Assembly: GCF_900452415.1 (NCBI RefSeq)
Contig: NZ_UGNX01000001.1
Location: 310,001-374,000, forward strand
DNA from: Legionella cincinnatiensis
GTDB taxonomy: Bacteria > Pseudomonadota > Gammaproteobacteria > Legionellales > Legionellaceae
DNA: 64,000 nt
Direction: 5' to 3'
The position numbers and the translations under genes are program-made. Under the pieces are notes generated by a model, which saw only the letters and a program-made list of their open reading frames with translations, had not been told where the DNA came from and did not search any database. Shown here one piece after another: positions 54,453 to 63,690 of this stretch (the stretch's first letter is position 1; each line of letters opens with the position of its first letter).

Positions 54453-54999
54453 TCAAAACTTAATTTGGATAGATTTAGAAATGACAGGGCTTAACCCTGA
54501 GCAGGATAGAATTATTGAGTTGGCTACTGTTGTGACAGATCCCCATTTAAATATTATTGCTGAAGGACCTGTTTTTGCCATATCTCAGTCTAAAGTTTTG
54601 CTCGATGGCATGGATTCTTGGAATACAAAACAGCATGGCCAATCGGGCTTAGTCAAGCGTGTTCTTGAAAGTGATGTTAGTGAAGTACACGCTGAAAAAC
54701 TAACCATTGAATTTTTAAAACGGTACTTGGATAAAGGTAAGTCCCCTATGTGTGGTAACAGCATATGCCAAGACAGGCGATTTCTCTATAAATATATGCC
54801 TGATTTAGCCTCTTTTTTTCATTATCGGAACTTGGATGTCAGTACTCTTAAGGAGCTTGCGATACGTTGGCGGCCTGAATTATTAAATGGAGTTGTTAAA
54901 GAATCAAAACACCTTGCATTAGATGATATTAAAGATTCTATTGCCGAGTTAGTTTATTATCGTAAACATTTTATAAATTTGCTGGATACAACAAAATGA
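54442..54999 (+). CDS. orn: Oligoribonuclease
   Basis: DEDDh 3'-5' exonuclease that degrades di- and short oligoribonucleotides, including the pGpG from cyclic-di-GMP turnover. The 185-residue product shows [19 protein letters not shown] (first D and E), [13 protein letters not shown] (second D), and [12 protein letters not shown] (H and last D). It starts inside cca and overlaps queH by four bases (ATGA). Confidence 0.97.
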   Translation: MKNNQNLIWIDLEMTGLNPEQDRIIELATVVTDPHLNIIAEGPVFAISQSKVLLDGMDSWNTKQHGQSGLVKRVLESDVSEVHAEKLTIEFLKRYLDKGKSPMCGNSICQDRRFLYKYMPDLASFFHYRNLDVSTLKELAIRWRPELLNGVVKESKHLALDDIKDSIAELVYYRKHFINLLDTTK

Positions 55000-55661
55000 T
55001 ACAAAGAGAACGATTGGAATTACCGAAGAAAGCAGATAAATTATTACTGCATTCATGTTGTGCGCCTTGTTCTGGTGAGGTAATGGAAGCGTTAATTGCT
55101 TCTGAGATTGATTTTACTATATTTTTTTATAATCCTAATATTCATCCTGCGCAAGAATACGAAATTAGAAAAAATGAAAATGTTAATTTTGCAAAAAAAC
55201 ACAATATTCCTTTTATAGATGCGGATTATGATAAGGACAATTGGTTCGCTCGAGCTAAAGGCTTGGAATGGGAACCTGAGCGAGGTAAGCGTTGTACTAT
55301 GTGTTTTGATATGCGTTTTGAACGCACGGCTTTATATGCTCACGAACACGGTTTTCCTGTGATTAGCAGTTCTTTAGGAATTTCACGTTGGAAAGATATG
55401 AATCAAATTAATGATTGTGGCGTTAGAGCGGCCAGTAAATATCCTAATTTAGAGTATTGGACTTACAATTGGCGAAAAAATGGTGGTTCAGAGCGCATGT
55501 ATGAAATTGCTAAGCGTGAAGAATTTTATAAACAAGAGTACTGTGGGTGTGTTTATTCGTTACGTGATACCAATGCCTGGCGTAAACAAAAGGAACGGAA
55601 CCGAATTAAAATTGGTGTTAATTATTATACTGAAAGTTTAAATAATGAAGGTACATCATGA
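54996..55661 (+). CDS. queH: Epoxyqueuosine reductase QueH
   Basis: Reduces epoxyqueuosine to queuosine in tRNA, the non-orthologous alternative to QueG (family DUF208). The 221-residue product has [17 protein letters not shown] (adjacent cysteines and CxxC), [15 protein letters not shown], and [28 protein letters not shown] carries further conserved cysteines near the C-terminus. It overlaps both neighbours by four bases. Confidence 0.93.
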   Translation: MIQRERLELPKKADKLLLHSCCAPCSGEVMEALIASEIDFTIFFYNPNIHPAQEYEIRKNENVNFAKKHNIPFIDADYDKDNWFARAKGLEWEPERGKRCTMCFDMRFERTALYAHEHGFPVISSSLGISRWKDMNQINDCGVRAASKYPNLEYWTYNWRKNGGSERMYEIAKREEFYKQEYCGCVYSLRDTNAWRKQKERNRIKIGVNYYTESLNNEGTS

Positions 55662-56596
55662 GCATACACTCACATGGTGAGTCGCATCACCATCATCATC
55701 ACCATGGGAATAATAAAGATGCAGTAACTTATAATAAAGCTTTTATTATTTCCATTATTGCAAATGGTTTATTCGTTGTGTTGCAAATTGTTTTTGCCTA
55801 TTTAGCTAACTCAACCAGTTTGCTTGCAGATGCTTTTCATAATTTAGGTGATGTATTAGGCTTGATATTGGCATGGGTTGCTACTGTTCTTATGAAACGT
55901 ACACCAACTATGAAAGCAACTTATGGTTTAAAAAAGACGTCGATACTTTCTGCTTTGGCAAATGGAATTTTGTTAGTCTTTACATGCGGTATTATTGCTA
56001 CAGAAGCAGTATATAAGTTATTTTCTCCGGCAGAAGTTCAAGCAGTATCGGTGATGATCGTTGCTGCTATCGGTATTGTGATTAATGCGACTACTGCATT
56101 ATTATTTATACGTGGTTCCTCTGATTTAAACATTAGAGGTGCTTATCTTCATTTGTTCTATGATGCTTTGGTTTCAGTAGGTGTTGTAGTGTCTGCTGCA
56201 TTACTTTATTGGACTGATTGGCTTTGGATAGATCCTGTAGTTGGTTTACTCATCGCAATTATTATACTTAAAGGAACTTGGTCTTTATTTACAAGTAGTT
56301 TCAGATTAATTATTGATGGTGTTCCAGAGCATATTTCTTGGACAGAGGTAAGTGAATTTTTATTAAATAAGCCTGGAGTGAACGCTTTTCATGACCTGCA
56401 CATATGGGCGCTTAGCACCCAGGAAAATGCAATGTCTGTTCATTTACATATGCCTGAGGAACCGCTTTCTGATTCATTAAGAGCTGAGTGGGTTAAACAA
56501 TTGCGTCAGCAGTTTAATATTCAACATGTAACTATTCAGGTAGAGCGCACGGCAACCGACTGTAATGATGCATGCCATAATCCCGGGTTTTTATAA
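55658..56596 (+). CDS. Cation diffusion facilitator (zinc exporter, ZitB-like)
   Basis: Inner-membrane antiporter of the CDF family, exporting Zn(II) and related ions for protons. The 312-residue product has a His-rich N-terminus ([14 protein letters not shown]), six transmembrane helices, the metal-site residues in [17 protein letters not shown] (HxxxD) and [13 protein letters not shown], and a C-terminal cytoplasmic domain with HDLHIWALS. The C-terminus [11 protein letters not shown] holds extra Cys and His. It overlaps queH by four bases, so it ends the cca-orn-queH run. Confidence 0.93.
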   Translation: MSIHSHGESHHHHHHHGNNKDAVTYNKAFIISIIANGLFVVLQIVFAYLANSTSLLADAFHNLGDVLGLILAWVATVLMKRTPTMKATYGLKKTSILSALANGILLVFTCGIIATEAVYKLFSPAEVQAVSVMIVAAIGIVINATTALLFIRGSSDLNIRGAYLHLFYDALVSVGVVVSAALLYWTDWLWIDPVVGLLIAIIILKGTWSLFTSSFRLIIDGVPEHISWTEVSEFLLNKPGVNAFHDLHIWALSTQENAMSVHLHMPEEPLSDSLRAEWVKQLRQQFNIQHVTIQVERTATDCNDACHNPGFL

Positions 56597-56680
56597 TGTG
56601 AGAGCCTGTTGAGTATATAGTTAGCTGAACGGAGGGGCTTACCATGACGATGAGGTTTAGATTGACTTTGGGAAAGTTGC

Positions 56681-57451
56681 CTAACCAATTATATGATACC
56701 CGCTATCAATATAAATAACATCACCAGTAATATTTTTCGCATAGTTGCTGGCAAGAAAAGCGACCATGGCGCCGACATCATCGATATCTACTAACGATTT
56801 AAGGGGTGATTTTTCTTTTGTATGTTGGAGCAAATGATCAAACTTTTCAAGCCCTGAAGCTGCGCGTGTTTTGAGAGGTCCTGGCGAAAGTGCAATGACT
56901 CGAATTTGATGTGGGCCTAATTCTACGGCCATATAGCGTACAGAAGCTTCCAATGCCGCCTTAACTGGCCCCATGAGATTATAATTTTCAACTACTTTTT
57001 CAGCCCCATAGAATGACATGGCAAATAATGAACCTCCATTTTTCATGAGTGGTTTAGCGAGATTGGCCATGCGAATAAAAGAGTGGCAAGAAATGTCCAT
57101 AGCCATGAGAAATCCTTCTTTAGAACACTCATACACAGGCCTTTGCAAATCCTGTTTTGGCGCATAAGCAATTGAATGGATGACTATATCAATTTGTCCC
57201 CATTTTTTGTCGATTTCTAAAAATAAATTATCTAAATCATGATCTTTGGTGACATCACATTCACAATAAATAGACGGTTTAAGATCGATTGCGATTTTAT
57301 CTACGAAGGGTTTCGCTTTTTCATTTAAATAAGTGATTGCGAGCTCAGCTCCTACCCTTTTCAAGACGCGTGCACAACCGAAAGCAATGGAGCTGTCATT
57401 GGCAATACCGATTATTAATGCTTTTTTTCCTGCAAGTAATGTACTATCCAT
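56681..57451 (-). CDS. fabI: Enoyl-[acyl-carrier-protein] reductase [NADH] FabI
   Basis: Completes each fatty acid elongation cycle by reducing enoyl-ACP; target of triclosan and isoniazid-type inhibitors. The 256-residue SDR has the nucleotide motif IIGIANDSSIAFGCA, SIAYAPKQDL, and the catalytic Tyr-x6-Lys of ENYNLMGPVKAAL (with the preceding FYGAEKV), then LSPGPLKTRAASGL. Two ATGs six bases apart are possible; AAGGA is better spaced for the one at 57451 than for 57457. Confidence 0.95.
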   Translation of the reverse strand: MDSTLLAGKKALIIGIANDSSIAFGCARVLKRVGAELAITYLNEKAKPFVDKIAIDLKPSIYCECDVTKDHDLDNLFLEIDKKWGQIDIVIHSIAYAPKQDLQRPVYECSKEGFLMAMDISCHSFIRMANLAKPLMKNGGSLFAMSFYGAEKVVENYNLMGPVKAALEASVRYMAVELGPHQIRVIALSPGPLKTRAASGLEKFDHLLQHTKEKSPLKSLVDIDDVGAMVAFLASNYAKNITGDVIYIDSGYHIIG

Positions 57452-57615
57452 TTTCATAATTCCTTAATTTTGTCTTAGTATAGAGCATTAAACGGATTTT
57501 GTTTGAAATTTGACATTAAAGATTAAACCTAAAACAGCTTCTATTATGTCCAATGGGTAATCTGTAATACTGCACTCGATTATGGAAGTTTCACTACAAT
57601 AACGAGAGAAATGCA

Positions 57616-57741
57616 ATGAGCAATGTTCCTAATAAAAATGGTCATGAAATTGCTGGAGATATTCTTAAATTAATTCTGATGCCTGTATTAATTATTACAA
57701 TAATGTTATCTAATTGTCTCCATTATGGTAATCACTCATAG
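57616..57741 (+). CDS. Possible 41-residue small membrane peptide
   Basis: A short frame MSNVPNKNGHEIAG followed by a hydrophobic helix of about 20 residues (LILMPVLIITIMLSNC) and a short polar tail. The LSNC end is lipobox-like (L-x-x-C), though most residues of a mature lipoprotein are absent. A GAGAG purine stretch lies eight bases before the ATG. It sits alone between fabI and hemY. Could be chance. Confidence 0.35.
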   Translation: MSNVPNKNGHEIAGDILKLILMPVLIITIMLSNCLHYGNHS

Positions 57742-57754
57742 AGTATGTGTATTT

Positions 57755-57785
57755 CGTCATTGTGAGTCTTAGCGAAGCAGAACGC
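57755..57785. repeat. Possible copy of a dispersed GTCATTG-type repeat
   Basis: CGTCATTGTGAGTCTTAGCG followed by AAGCAGAAC resembles the widespread short repeat beginning CGTCATTGCGAGC and ending AGCGAAGCAATC that I know from several proteobacteria. The match is partial, and this is a single copy. Confidence 0.35.
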
Positions 57786-57906
57786 GCTCACATTGAGGAT
57801 TTGAACTGGATTTTGCTCGACTTATTTTTATCGGGCTCTTAAAGAAGAATATACTCCACCAACGCTACCAATTATAATTTTATGGTTTTTGTAACCTCAT
57901 CTTAAA

Positions 57907-59085
57907 CTATTTTTTCGTGAGCAGCTCTAGGCCTTTCTTGTAACTGTTGCAAGCGAGTGCTTCTTCTCCCAGCTTTTCATGAAGCTTTCCTTTCGCTTCA
58001 TAGGCCAAAGCTGTAGGTTCTATCTCATTGGATTTTTCAAGGTAATATTTTGCTTTTCCCCAGAGTTGGAGCTTAATGCACAGTTGACCTAAACATAAAT
58101 AAAGAGCCGCTGAATGGGTATTTTTTTTCAATAAGGATTCTGCGAAAGTCAGTTGGTGTTCATCAGCGGGTAACATTGCGTAAAGCCCTATTAATTGTGA
58201 ATTAAAATTCTTGCGTAGTGTGCGGTATAATAGGTTTTTTGCTGCGGTGAATTCATTGTTTTTTAATAGAAAACGCGTATATTCTGCAATAATTTCGGGG
58301 TTATTAACCAAAGTTTTAGGGATACTCTGAAAGAAAGAGTTTACTGCATCGGATTGATTTTGTTTGGCAAGAGCAATCAGTCTTTGCAAATAAGTATCAT
58401 ATTGTATTAAATCGAATTTTTGTGGACTAATGACTTTATATTTTTTTAGATCTGGCAAAAGAGCAATAAGCTGAGGCCAATCCTTTATCTCTTGATAGAG
58501 TCGCATCATCAGCATTAACACATAGGGATGGCGTGGTGCAATAGCATGCAAATGCTTTAATGTTGCCAAAGCTTGTTCCCACTGATGATTTGCTAATTGC
58601 AACTCTGCTTGGGTTAATTCAACTGCAATTTTTGCTTCGGGCATGGATTGCTGTGCTTCTCGTAAATAATCATCACGTAATTGATTATCCCCCATTTTTT
58701 GAGCTGCTCGTGCTGCAGTTAAATAATTCAGTAAAGGCGTATCGGAATTGGGTAAAGCCTGGATTAAATGATTTTTGGCTTTTAGCCAGTTGCCTTCGCT
58801 ATACTCAATTAAACCTTTGCGGGTAATTGCTTGTGCTTTTCGAAACCGTTTTTTGGCACGCCATCGCGTTAATGTACTCGGAGTATGAGTAATTTTCTGA
58901 CAGAGACGCATACAAAGATAGAGGATCATAAATAAGAGAATTAAGGTAAAAACAGCGACCCAAACAGTAGTTTCTATAGTCCAATGGTTCATTGCAATTA
59001 ATACATAACCAGGATCTTTATTAAGTTGAATACCTATAATTACCGCAACCAATAAGATTAAGAAGGCAAAAAGAACACGTATCAT
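57907..59085 (-). CDS. hemY: HemY-like TPR membrane protein
   Basis: Membrane protein of the haem cluster in gammaproteobacteria; not the protoporphyrinogen oxidase also called HemY. The 392-residue product has two N-terminal transmembrane helices (about 3-20 and 43-63), a basic loop, then tetratricopeptide-like repeats such as KNHLIQALPNSDTPLLNYLTAA and ALATLKHLHAIAPRHPYVLM. It overlaps hemX by four bases. Role is poorly defined. Confidence 0.92.
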   Translation of the reverse strand: MIRVLFAFLILLVAVIIGIQLNKDPGYVLIAMNHWTIETTVWVAVFTLILLFMILYLCMRLCQKITHTPSTLTRWRAKKRFRKAQAITRKGLIEYSEGNWLKAKNHLIQALPNSDTPLLNYLTAARAAQKMGDNQLRDDYLREAQQSMPEAKIAVELTQAELQLANHQWEQALATLKHLHAIAPRHPYVLMLMMRLYQEIKDWPQLIALLPDLKKYKVISPQKFDLIQYDTYLQRLIALAKQNQSDAVNSFFQSIPKTLVNNPEIIAEYTRFLLKNNEFTAAKNLLYRTLRKNFNSQLIGLYAMLPADEHQLTFAESLLKKNTHSAALYLCLGQLCIKLQLWGKAKYYLEKSNEIEPTALAYEAKGKLHEKLGEEALACNSYKKGLELLTKK

Positions 59086-60212
59086 TGTTGATTTCCTCCT
59101 TGTTCATTATTTGTGGATTGATCCGTGGTTCCTTTTTTACTCTCAATCAACTCATTAAGCATAGGCAGTGCTAAGCCCAAGGGTGGTCTTTTTTGAGTAA
59201 TACTGATTTGCTGTAACTCGGTCAGTTTTTTGATTAGAGACGCCGTATTTTGTGTGTTTTCATTAAAATTTGTTTTAAGCGTGTTAATTGCTTGTTTAAG
59301 AACCAGTTGATAAACAAAAGAATCATGATTAAGAACGGCCCATTGAGCTTCCTGGAGGTTGAGATGTAGATTTTCTTTAAGTGCCGCTTCTAGTAAGGGG
59401 GACAAAAGCGGTTTGATTTCTTGATCATGACGACGTATGATCACCAGTTTCCCTAATATATTCATACTTTCTTGTAAATGCGTACTCCAAGCAGAGGAAT
59501 TATTGGATGATGTTTTTGATTGCTCCATTGTGGCTTTATTTTCATTTTCAGGCAAAGGAATGCTGAGATTATTAATGCTGTTTTGTGCTGCATCTAATTG
59601 ACTTAGCAAGCCGGCAATATCTACAGGAGGTATTGCTTGAATCTGTGCTATATCTTTTGCTATTGCTTGTCTTATCGCAAAGACCTTAGGCTCGTTAAAT
59701 TGCTTTAATAGCTGATCTGCTTGCTCCAATAATGCTATTGTTGCATCAGAACTGTTGCTCCAATGGGCATTAATTTGGGCTAATTCAAGATAATAACGTG
59801 CCTTAAGAAAAAGCCAATCTTGATTGTGATAAAATCTTTGGCTCATCGCATTTTGTAATTGTTTGCTTAGAGCATCAAACTTTGTTTGAAATTGGGTTTG
59901 GATTTCTTCAGTATTTTTTGTTTTTGCATTAGTTATTTCTTGAGTTTTATTTTGTTTTTGTTCTAACTCTTTTAACTCTTCAGCGAAATTAGCATTTGTA
60001 TTGGCCAATTGCTCATGGAATTGATTATTTAAGAAAAGCGTATATGTAGCAATGGCTAAAGCCCCTAATGCAATGATGATCGCTACAGCAGCTATGATAA
60101 AATTGTTTTTAGAAGCAAAAGAATTATTGTTGTGAGACTTTGACCCTGCATTTTGTCCTATATTTGACGTTTTTTTTACTTTTTGCATCTGTTCTTCATT
60201 GCTACTGGCCAT
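59082..60212 (-). CDS. hemX: HemX-like protein (uroporphyrin-III C-methyltransferase annotation)
   Basis: The 376-residue product has a polar N-terminus, one transmembrane helix (about 37-60), and a long coiled-coil domain with EEQELKELEQ-type repeats (EELKELEQKQNKTQEI). ARYYLELAQINAHW and AQWAVLNHDSFVYQLVLKQA are conserved patches of the HemX family. The old methyltransferase name is not supported by a SAM-binding motif here. It overlaps hemY and lies two bases after hemD. Confidence 0.92.
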   Translation of the reverse strand: MASSNEEQMQKVKKTSNIGQNAGSKSHNNNSFASKNNFIIAAVAIIIALGALAIATYTLFLNNQFHEQLANTNANFAEELKELEQKQNKTQEITNAKTKNTEEIQTQFQTKFDALSKQLQNAMSQRFYHNQDWLFLKARYYLELAQINAHWSNSSDATIALLEQADQLLKQFNEPKVFAIRQAIAKDIAQIQAIPPVDIAGLLSQLDAAQNSINNLSIPLPENENKATMEQSKTSSNNSSAWSTHLQESMNILGKLVIIRRHDQEIKPLLSPLLEAALKENLHLNLQEAQWAVLNHDSFVYQLVLKQAINTLKTNFNENTQNTASLIKKLTELQQISITQKRPPLGLALPMLNELIESKKGTTDQSTNNEQGGNQQ

Positions 60213-60214
60213 AG

Positions 60215-60973
60215 TTAATCCTTGTTTACGTAGTCAAGCAGTGTATTTAGCACCTGATTAGGGTGACTTATATTAATCTTATGTATTCCTAATGAAGAGG
60301 CAATTTGAGCGAGACGCTCACTAATAACTAGCCATGTTTTATTTTTTAGCCAATGGTGGGCCTCTTTACCGAACAGTTTAAAAAGGTTAATCAGAGACTG
60401 TTCGCTTGTTAACAGTATAATGTCCACTAAGTCATCGCGCCATATTGATTGAACGAATAAGGGACTTAGTTTGGGCATCACTCTTTGATATACCTTTAGA
60501 ATAACTAGATTTGCTCCTTTTTGTATCAGTTGCTCTTCAATAAGTGGTCTGCCTTCTTTTCCTTTAAATAGTAGCACGTTTTGCTTTTCAAGGTGTTGTA
60601 ACGTTTCTAATGATAATAAATGTTCACTATCAGGGAACTCAGGGATAGCACTCACTTGGATGTTATATTTTTGCAGTGCGGTGGCGGTTCCTTGACCAAT
60701 TGCAATGACCTGGATTGAAGTAGGCCAATTTATGTGCAGTTGATTGAATTGAGTAAAACAATAGTGAACTGCATTGGCACTAATAAAAAGAGCATGATCT
60801 ACGGTGTTTAAATTAGGTAACAAATAAATCCAATCGCTGTTTGATGCTTGAATTTCTAGTGCAGGAAGCTCAAGTGCTATACCTCCTGAAGCAAGAATGC
60901 TTTGGGTGAGCTTATGTGCTTGCTCTCGGGGTCGAGTATTTAAAATGCGCAAACCCTTTAGTGACCGTTTCAT
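60215..60973 (-). CDS. hemD: Uroporphyrinogen-III synthase
   Basis: Cyclises hydroxymethylbilane with inversion of ring D. The 252-residue product has the weakly conserved HemD pattern: ILNTRPREQAHKL, LPALEIQ, ALFISANAVHYCF, VIAIGQGTATALQKY, LLFKGKEGRPLIEEQL, VYQRVMP and LLTSEQSLINLF. The ATG at 60973 overlaps the hemC stop as ATGA, which I prefer to a start at 61030 inside hemC. Confidence 0.93.
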   Translation of the reverse strand: MKRSLKGLRILNTRPREQAHKLTQSILASGGIALELPALEIQASNSDWIYLLPNLNTVDHALFISANAVHYCFTQFNQLHINWPTSIQVIAIGQGTATALQKYNIQVSAIPEFPDSEHLLSLETLQHLEKQNVLLFKGKEGRPLIEEQLIQKGANLVILKVYQRVMPKLSPLFVQSIWRDDLVDIILLTSEQSLINLFKLFGKEAHHWLKNKTWLVISERLAQIASSLGIHKINISHPNQVLNTLLDYVNKD

Positions 60974-61899
60974 TGCATAACCGATGCTAGAAGATTGGCT
61001 GCGCCTTGTGCTATTAAGGATTGGGAACAACGCTGGGCCATGTTTGCTGCCTGCTCTAAAGATCCCGTTTGGGTATCTTCAATGGTTTGGGAGCCATCAA
61101 GGGTCAGAATTTTTGCTTGCAGGCAAAGTTGATTCTTGTCAATGGGAGTGCAGAAAACCGCTAATGGGACATGGCAGTTTCCGCCTAATTGTGCATTAAC
61201 TTGTCGTTCTGTATGAACACAAAGCGACGAAATAGGATCGTTTAATGCTGCAACAAGAGCATGAATTTCTTGATCATCTGTTCTGCATTCGATTGCTAAG
61301 GCTCCTTGTCCACATGCAGGCAACATAATTTTTGCGGATAATTGCTCTGTAATCACATGGGTGAAACCCATACGTTCAAGACCAGCAGCAGCGAGAATGA
61401 TCGCTTGATATTCTCCAGATCTAAGCTTTTCGAGGCGCGTGTTGATATTGCCTCGCAAAGGTTTAATACATAAATCAGCTCTATAAGCTAATAGTTGAGA
61501 TTGCCTTCTCAGGCTGGCTGTTCCAATGACGGCTTGCTGAGGTAGCGTCTGTAGGCTGGTATAATGATGACTGACAAGAACATCAAAGGGATTATCTCTT
61601 TTACAAATTGCAGCCAGACAAAGTCCGTGGGGAAATTCGGCAGGCATGTCTTTTGATGAATGTACGGCAAAATCTGCTCTCTTATCCAGTAATGCTTCTT
61701 CTAATTCTTTGACAAATAAGCCTTTTCCACCAACAGCCAAAAGCTTATCTTTGAGAAACTTATCTCCAGATGTAGTCATAGGTAATAATTCAATATGGAG
61801 TTTTGGCCATTTGTTTAATAAAAGTTGACGCACATAATTTGCTTGCCATAGAGCGAGTGGGCTTTGACGTGTCGCTATACGTATTATTCTTGAATTCAT
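60970..61899 (-). CDS. hemC: Hydroxymethylbilane synthase (porphobilinogen deaminase)
   Basis: Polymerises four porphobilinogens into hydroxymethylbilane. The 309-residue product has RIATRQSPLALWQA, TSGDKFLKD, DFAVHSSKDMPAEFP with the catalytic aspartate, GTASLRRQSQLLA, LRGNINTRLEKL, PACGQGALAIE and the dipyrromethane cofactor cysteine in LGGNCHVPLAVF. No Shine-Dalgarno precedes the start. A hairpin ends four bases upstream. Confidence 0.96.
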   Translation of the reverse strand: MNSRIIRIATRQSPLALWQANYVRQLLLNKWPKLHIELLPMTTSGDKFLKDKLLAVGGKGLFVKELEEALLDKRADFAVHSSKDMPAEFPHGLCLAAICKRDNPFDVLVSHHYTSLQTLPQQAVIGTASLRRQSQLLAYRADLCIKPLRGNINTRLEKLRSGEYQAIILAAAGLERMGFTHVITEQLSAKIMLPACGQGALAIECRTDDQEIHALVAALNDPISSLCVHTERQVNAQLGGNCHVPLAVFCTPIDKNQLCLQAKILTLDGSQTIEDTQTGSLEQAANMAQRCSQSLIAQGAANLLASVMQ

Positions 61900-61903
61900 T
61901 TTA

Positions 61904-61930
61904 ATACTGCATTCAGGAGGAATGCAGTAT
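61904..61930 (-). promoter_or_regulatory. Perfect hairpin abutting the hemC start
   Basis: Eleven-base arms 61904-61914 and 61920-61930 (ATACTGCATTC and its complement) around a five-base loop. On the minus strand the loop is CTCCT and the stem ends four bases before the hemC ATG. It has no T run and is not a standard terminator. Confidence 0.6.
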
Positions 61931-61940
61931 CATACTCTTT

Positions 61941-62501
61941 TCATGATAAGGATGCACGTACTCCAAGTGCTATAAAAATATAGGTCCAGCCGTTAATTAT
62001 CATATCAATGGCAATAAACATTCCTATAACCCAGAGTCCACTTATTGGCCATTGAATGAGGATTAACAGGCCAAGGATAATGGCGGTAATTCCCGCGAAC
62101 AACAACCAACCCCATCCTTGGGCGCTTTTTAACGATAATGCTAAAACGATTCGAGTAATGCCAATAATAATAAGGACTATGGCTAATAATGCTGTAATGA
62201 GTGTGGAGGCTAAAAAAGGGTCATAAAAGACAATTACAGCTCCAATCAGGTATAAAAATGCAATTATTGCTTGCCAGAAGATACCCTGCCAGTCTTGATG
62301 TTTAAAAATATCTATAAAATGAGATAATGCAGAAACAATTAACAACGCAGCAAAAAAATACATACTGACAAGGGTTAATCCAATTACCATACTTAACCCA
62401 ATAAAGCCTAGAAAAACAAGTAATATACCTAATCCTAGGAGCCAACCCCAGTTATGTCTCAGGGTATTTGGTGTGCCAAAGCCATTGTTTGCCATATCCA
62501 T
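61941..62501 (-). CDS. HdeD family (DUF308) membrane protein
   Basis: Multi-spanning membrane protein of about 186 residues with six hydrophobic segments and repeating patterns such as LGLGILLVFLGFIGL and LLFAGITAIILGLLIL. These DUF308 repeats define the HdeD family, linked in E. coli to acid resistance; the role here is unknown. A start at 62540 is possible, but the ATG at 62501 has AAAGGA seven bases upstream. Confidence 0.85.
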   Translation of the reverse strand: MDMANNGFGTPNTLRHNWGWLLGLGILLVFLGFIGLSMVIGLTLVSMYFFAALLIVSALSHFIDIFKHQDWQGIFWQAIIAFLYLIGAVIVFYDPFLASTLITALLAIVLIIIGITRIVLALSLKSAQGWGWLLFAGITAIILGLLILIQWPISGLWVIGMFIAIDMIINGWTYIFIALGVRASLS

Positions 62502-62661
62502 TTTTCCTTTTATGTAATCCATTAATAATGATAATACCAATAGAAATATAACCTGTTTTTCAAAAGGTTGTCGAATTTTTAAATTCTTTTAATTTCATTG
62601 TCTGGAAAAAAAAATCACTTCTCTGTATTATCATTGCTTATTGTCATGATGGTGTCGAGGC

Positions 62662-63060
62662 ATGAGGTTAGGGTTATTCATTTCATTGTATTGTTTTTCA
62701 TTGATGTTGTATGCCAGTGATGAAACGCAGCAACAAGAAATTCAATTAAGAATTCAACCCGTAGGCCAAGTCTCTGTACAAAATAAAGCCAAATCAGATA
62801 ATAAAGCTACGAGTGATGAAGAGTCTGGACAAGAAACTTATGAACGTTATTGTGTTGTTTGTCATAAGGATGGGCTGGCCGGAGCACCTAGATTTAGAAA
62901 TGAACAAGATTGGAAGCCTAGATTGACGGGTAGAACGTTAGATGACTTAGTTGCATCTTCACTCAAAGGTTTAAATGCTATGCCAGCAAAAGGAACATGT
63001 ATTAAATGTAATGAAGATGATCTTAAAGCTGCCATATCCTATATGTTGCCAAAATCATGA
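62662..63060 (+). CDS. Secreted c-type cytochrome (cytochrome c5-like)
   Basis: Periplasmic monohaem cytochrome of 132 residues. It has a short signal peptide ([18 protein letters not shown]), a polar linker, the haem site CVVCH with [19 protein letters not shown], and a distal methionine in [10 protein letters not shown]. The CxxC pattern beyond ([11 protein letters not shown]) is typical of cytochrome c5. Its TGA overlaps the dsbB ATG. Confidence 0.93.
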   Translation: MRLGLFISLYCFSLMLYASDETQQQEIQLRIQPVGQVSVQNKAKSDNKATSDEESGQETYERYCVVCHKDGLAGAPRFRNEQDWKPRLTGRTLDDLVASSLKGLNAMPAKGTCIKCNEDDLKAAISYMLPKS

Positions 63061-63572
63061 GAAAAAATACTTATCGAAAAGTTCAAACATTCACTGCAGC
63101 ACTGACAGCATTTGTATTATTTGCATCCTTCTATTTTGAATATGTGGTTGGACTGATTCCTTGTCCTTTATGTATGATGCAACGCATTTGTGTTTTTTTA
63201 TTATTGGCGATTTTAGGAATAAGTTTTTACACATTAAAAAGAGCTCATATTATTAGTGCCTTGCAAATCATCATTGCCAGTGCAGGCTTATATTTTTCGT
63301 TACGCCAATTATGGCTGCAGTCTTTACCTGCTGGAAAAGCGCCGGCGTGTATGCCGGGTTTAGATGTTTTAATTCGTTATTTTCCTTGGCAGACAGTAGT
63401 AAAAACGCTGTTTTTAGGAACAGGTGACTGTGCTGAAGTCAATTGGCAGTTGTTGGGAATTTCAATGCCTGGGTGGTGTGCGCTGTATTTCTTATTTATC
63501 GCATTGTTGGGATGCTTTTTATTTTGGCATACGCGAAGAAGTACTCTTCATGAAAATTTATTTTGTCTATAA
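63057..63572 (+). CDS. dsbB: Disulfide bond formation protein B
   Basis: Inner-membrane oxidase that reoxidises DsbA and passes electrons to quinone. The 171-residue product has four transmembrane helices, the redox pair in [10 protein letters not shown] (about residues 36-39) and the second pair formed by the Cys of KAPACMPGL and the Cys of TGDCAEVNW. It overlaps the cytochrome gene by four bases. Confidence 0.94.
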   Translation: MRKNTYRKVQTFTAALTAFVLFASFYFEYVVGLIPCPLCMMQRICVFLLLAILGISFYTLKRAHIISALQIIIASAGLYFSLRQLWLQSLPAGKAPACMPGLDVLIRYFPWQTVVKTLFLGTGDCAEVNWQLLGISMPGWCALYFLFIALLGCFLFWHTRRSTLHENLFCL

Positions 63573-63690
63573 AAAGTACTTCATCCAGGTCGTCTTTTAG
63601 TGCCTCTTGTACTGCTACTCTTAGTTGACCATTAATTAATATTCCTACGGACTTATTACATCAGAGTGCTCGTGCTTTACAGGACAAGCA

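Noticed and set aside
59082-60212. Genuine uroporphyrinogen-III methyltransferase activity for the HemX-like protein
   Set aside because: The sequence shows a membrane anchor and coiled coil, without a SAM-binding glycine-rich motif.
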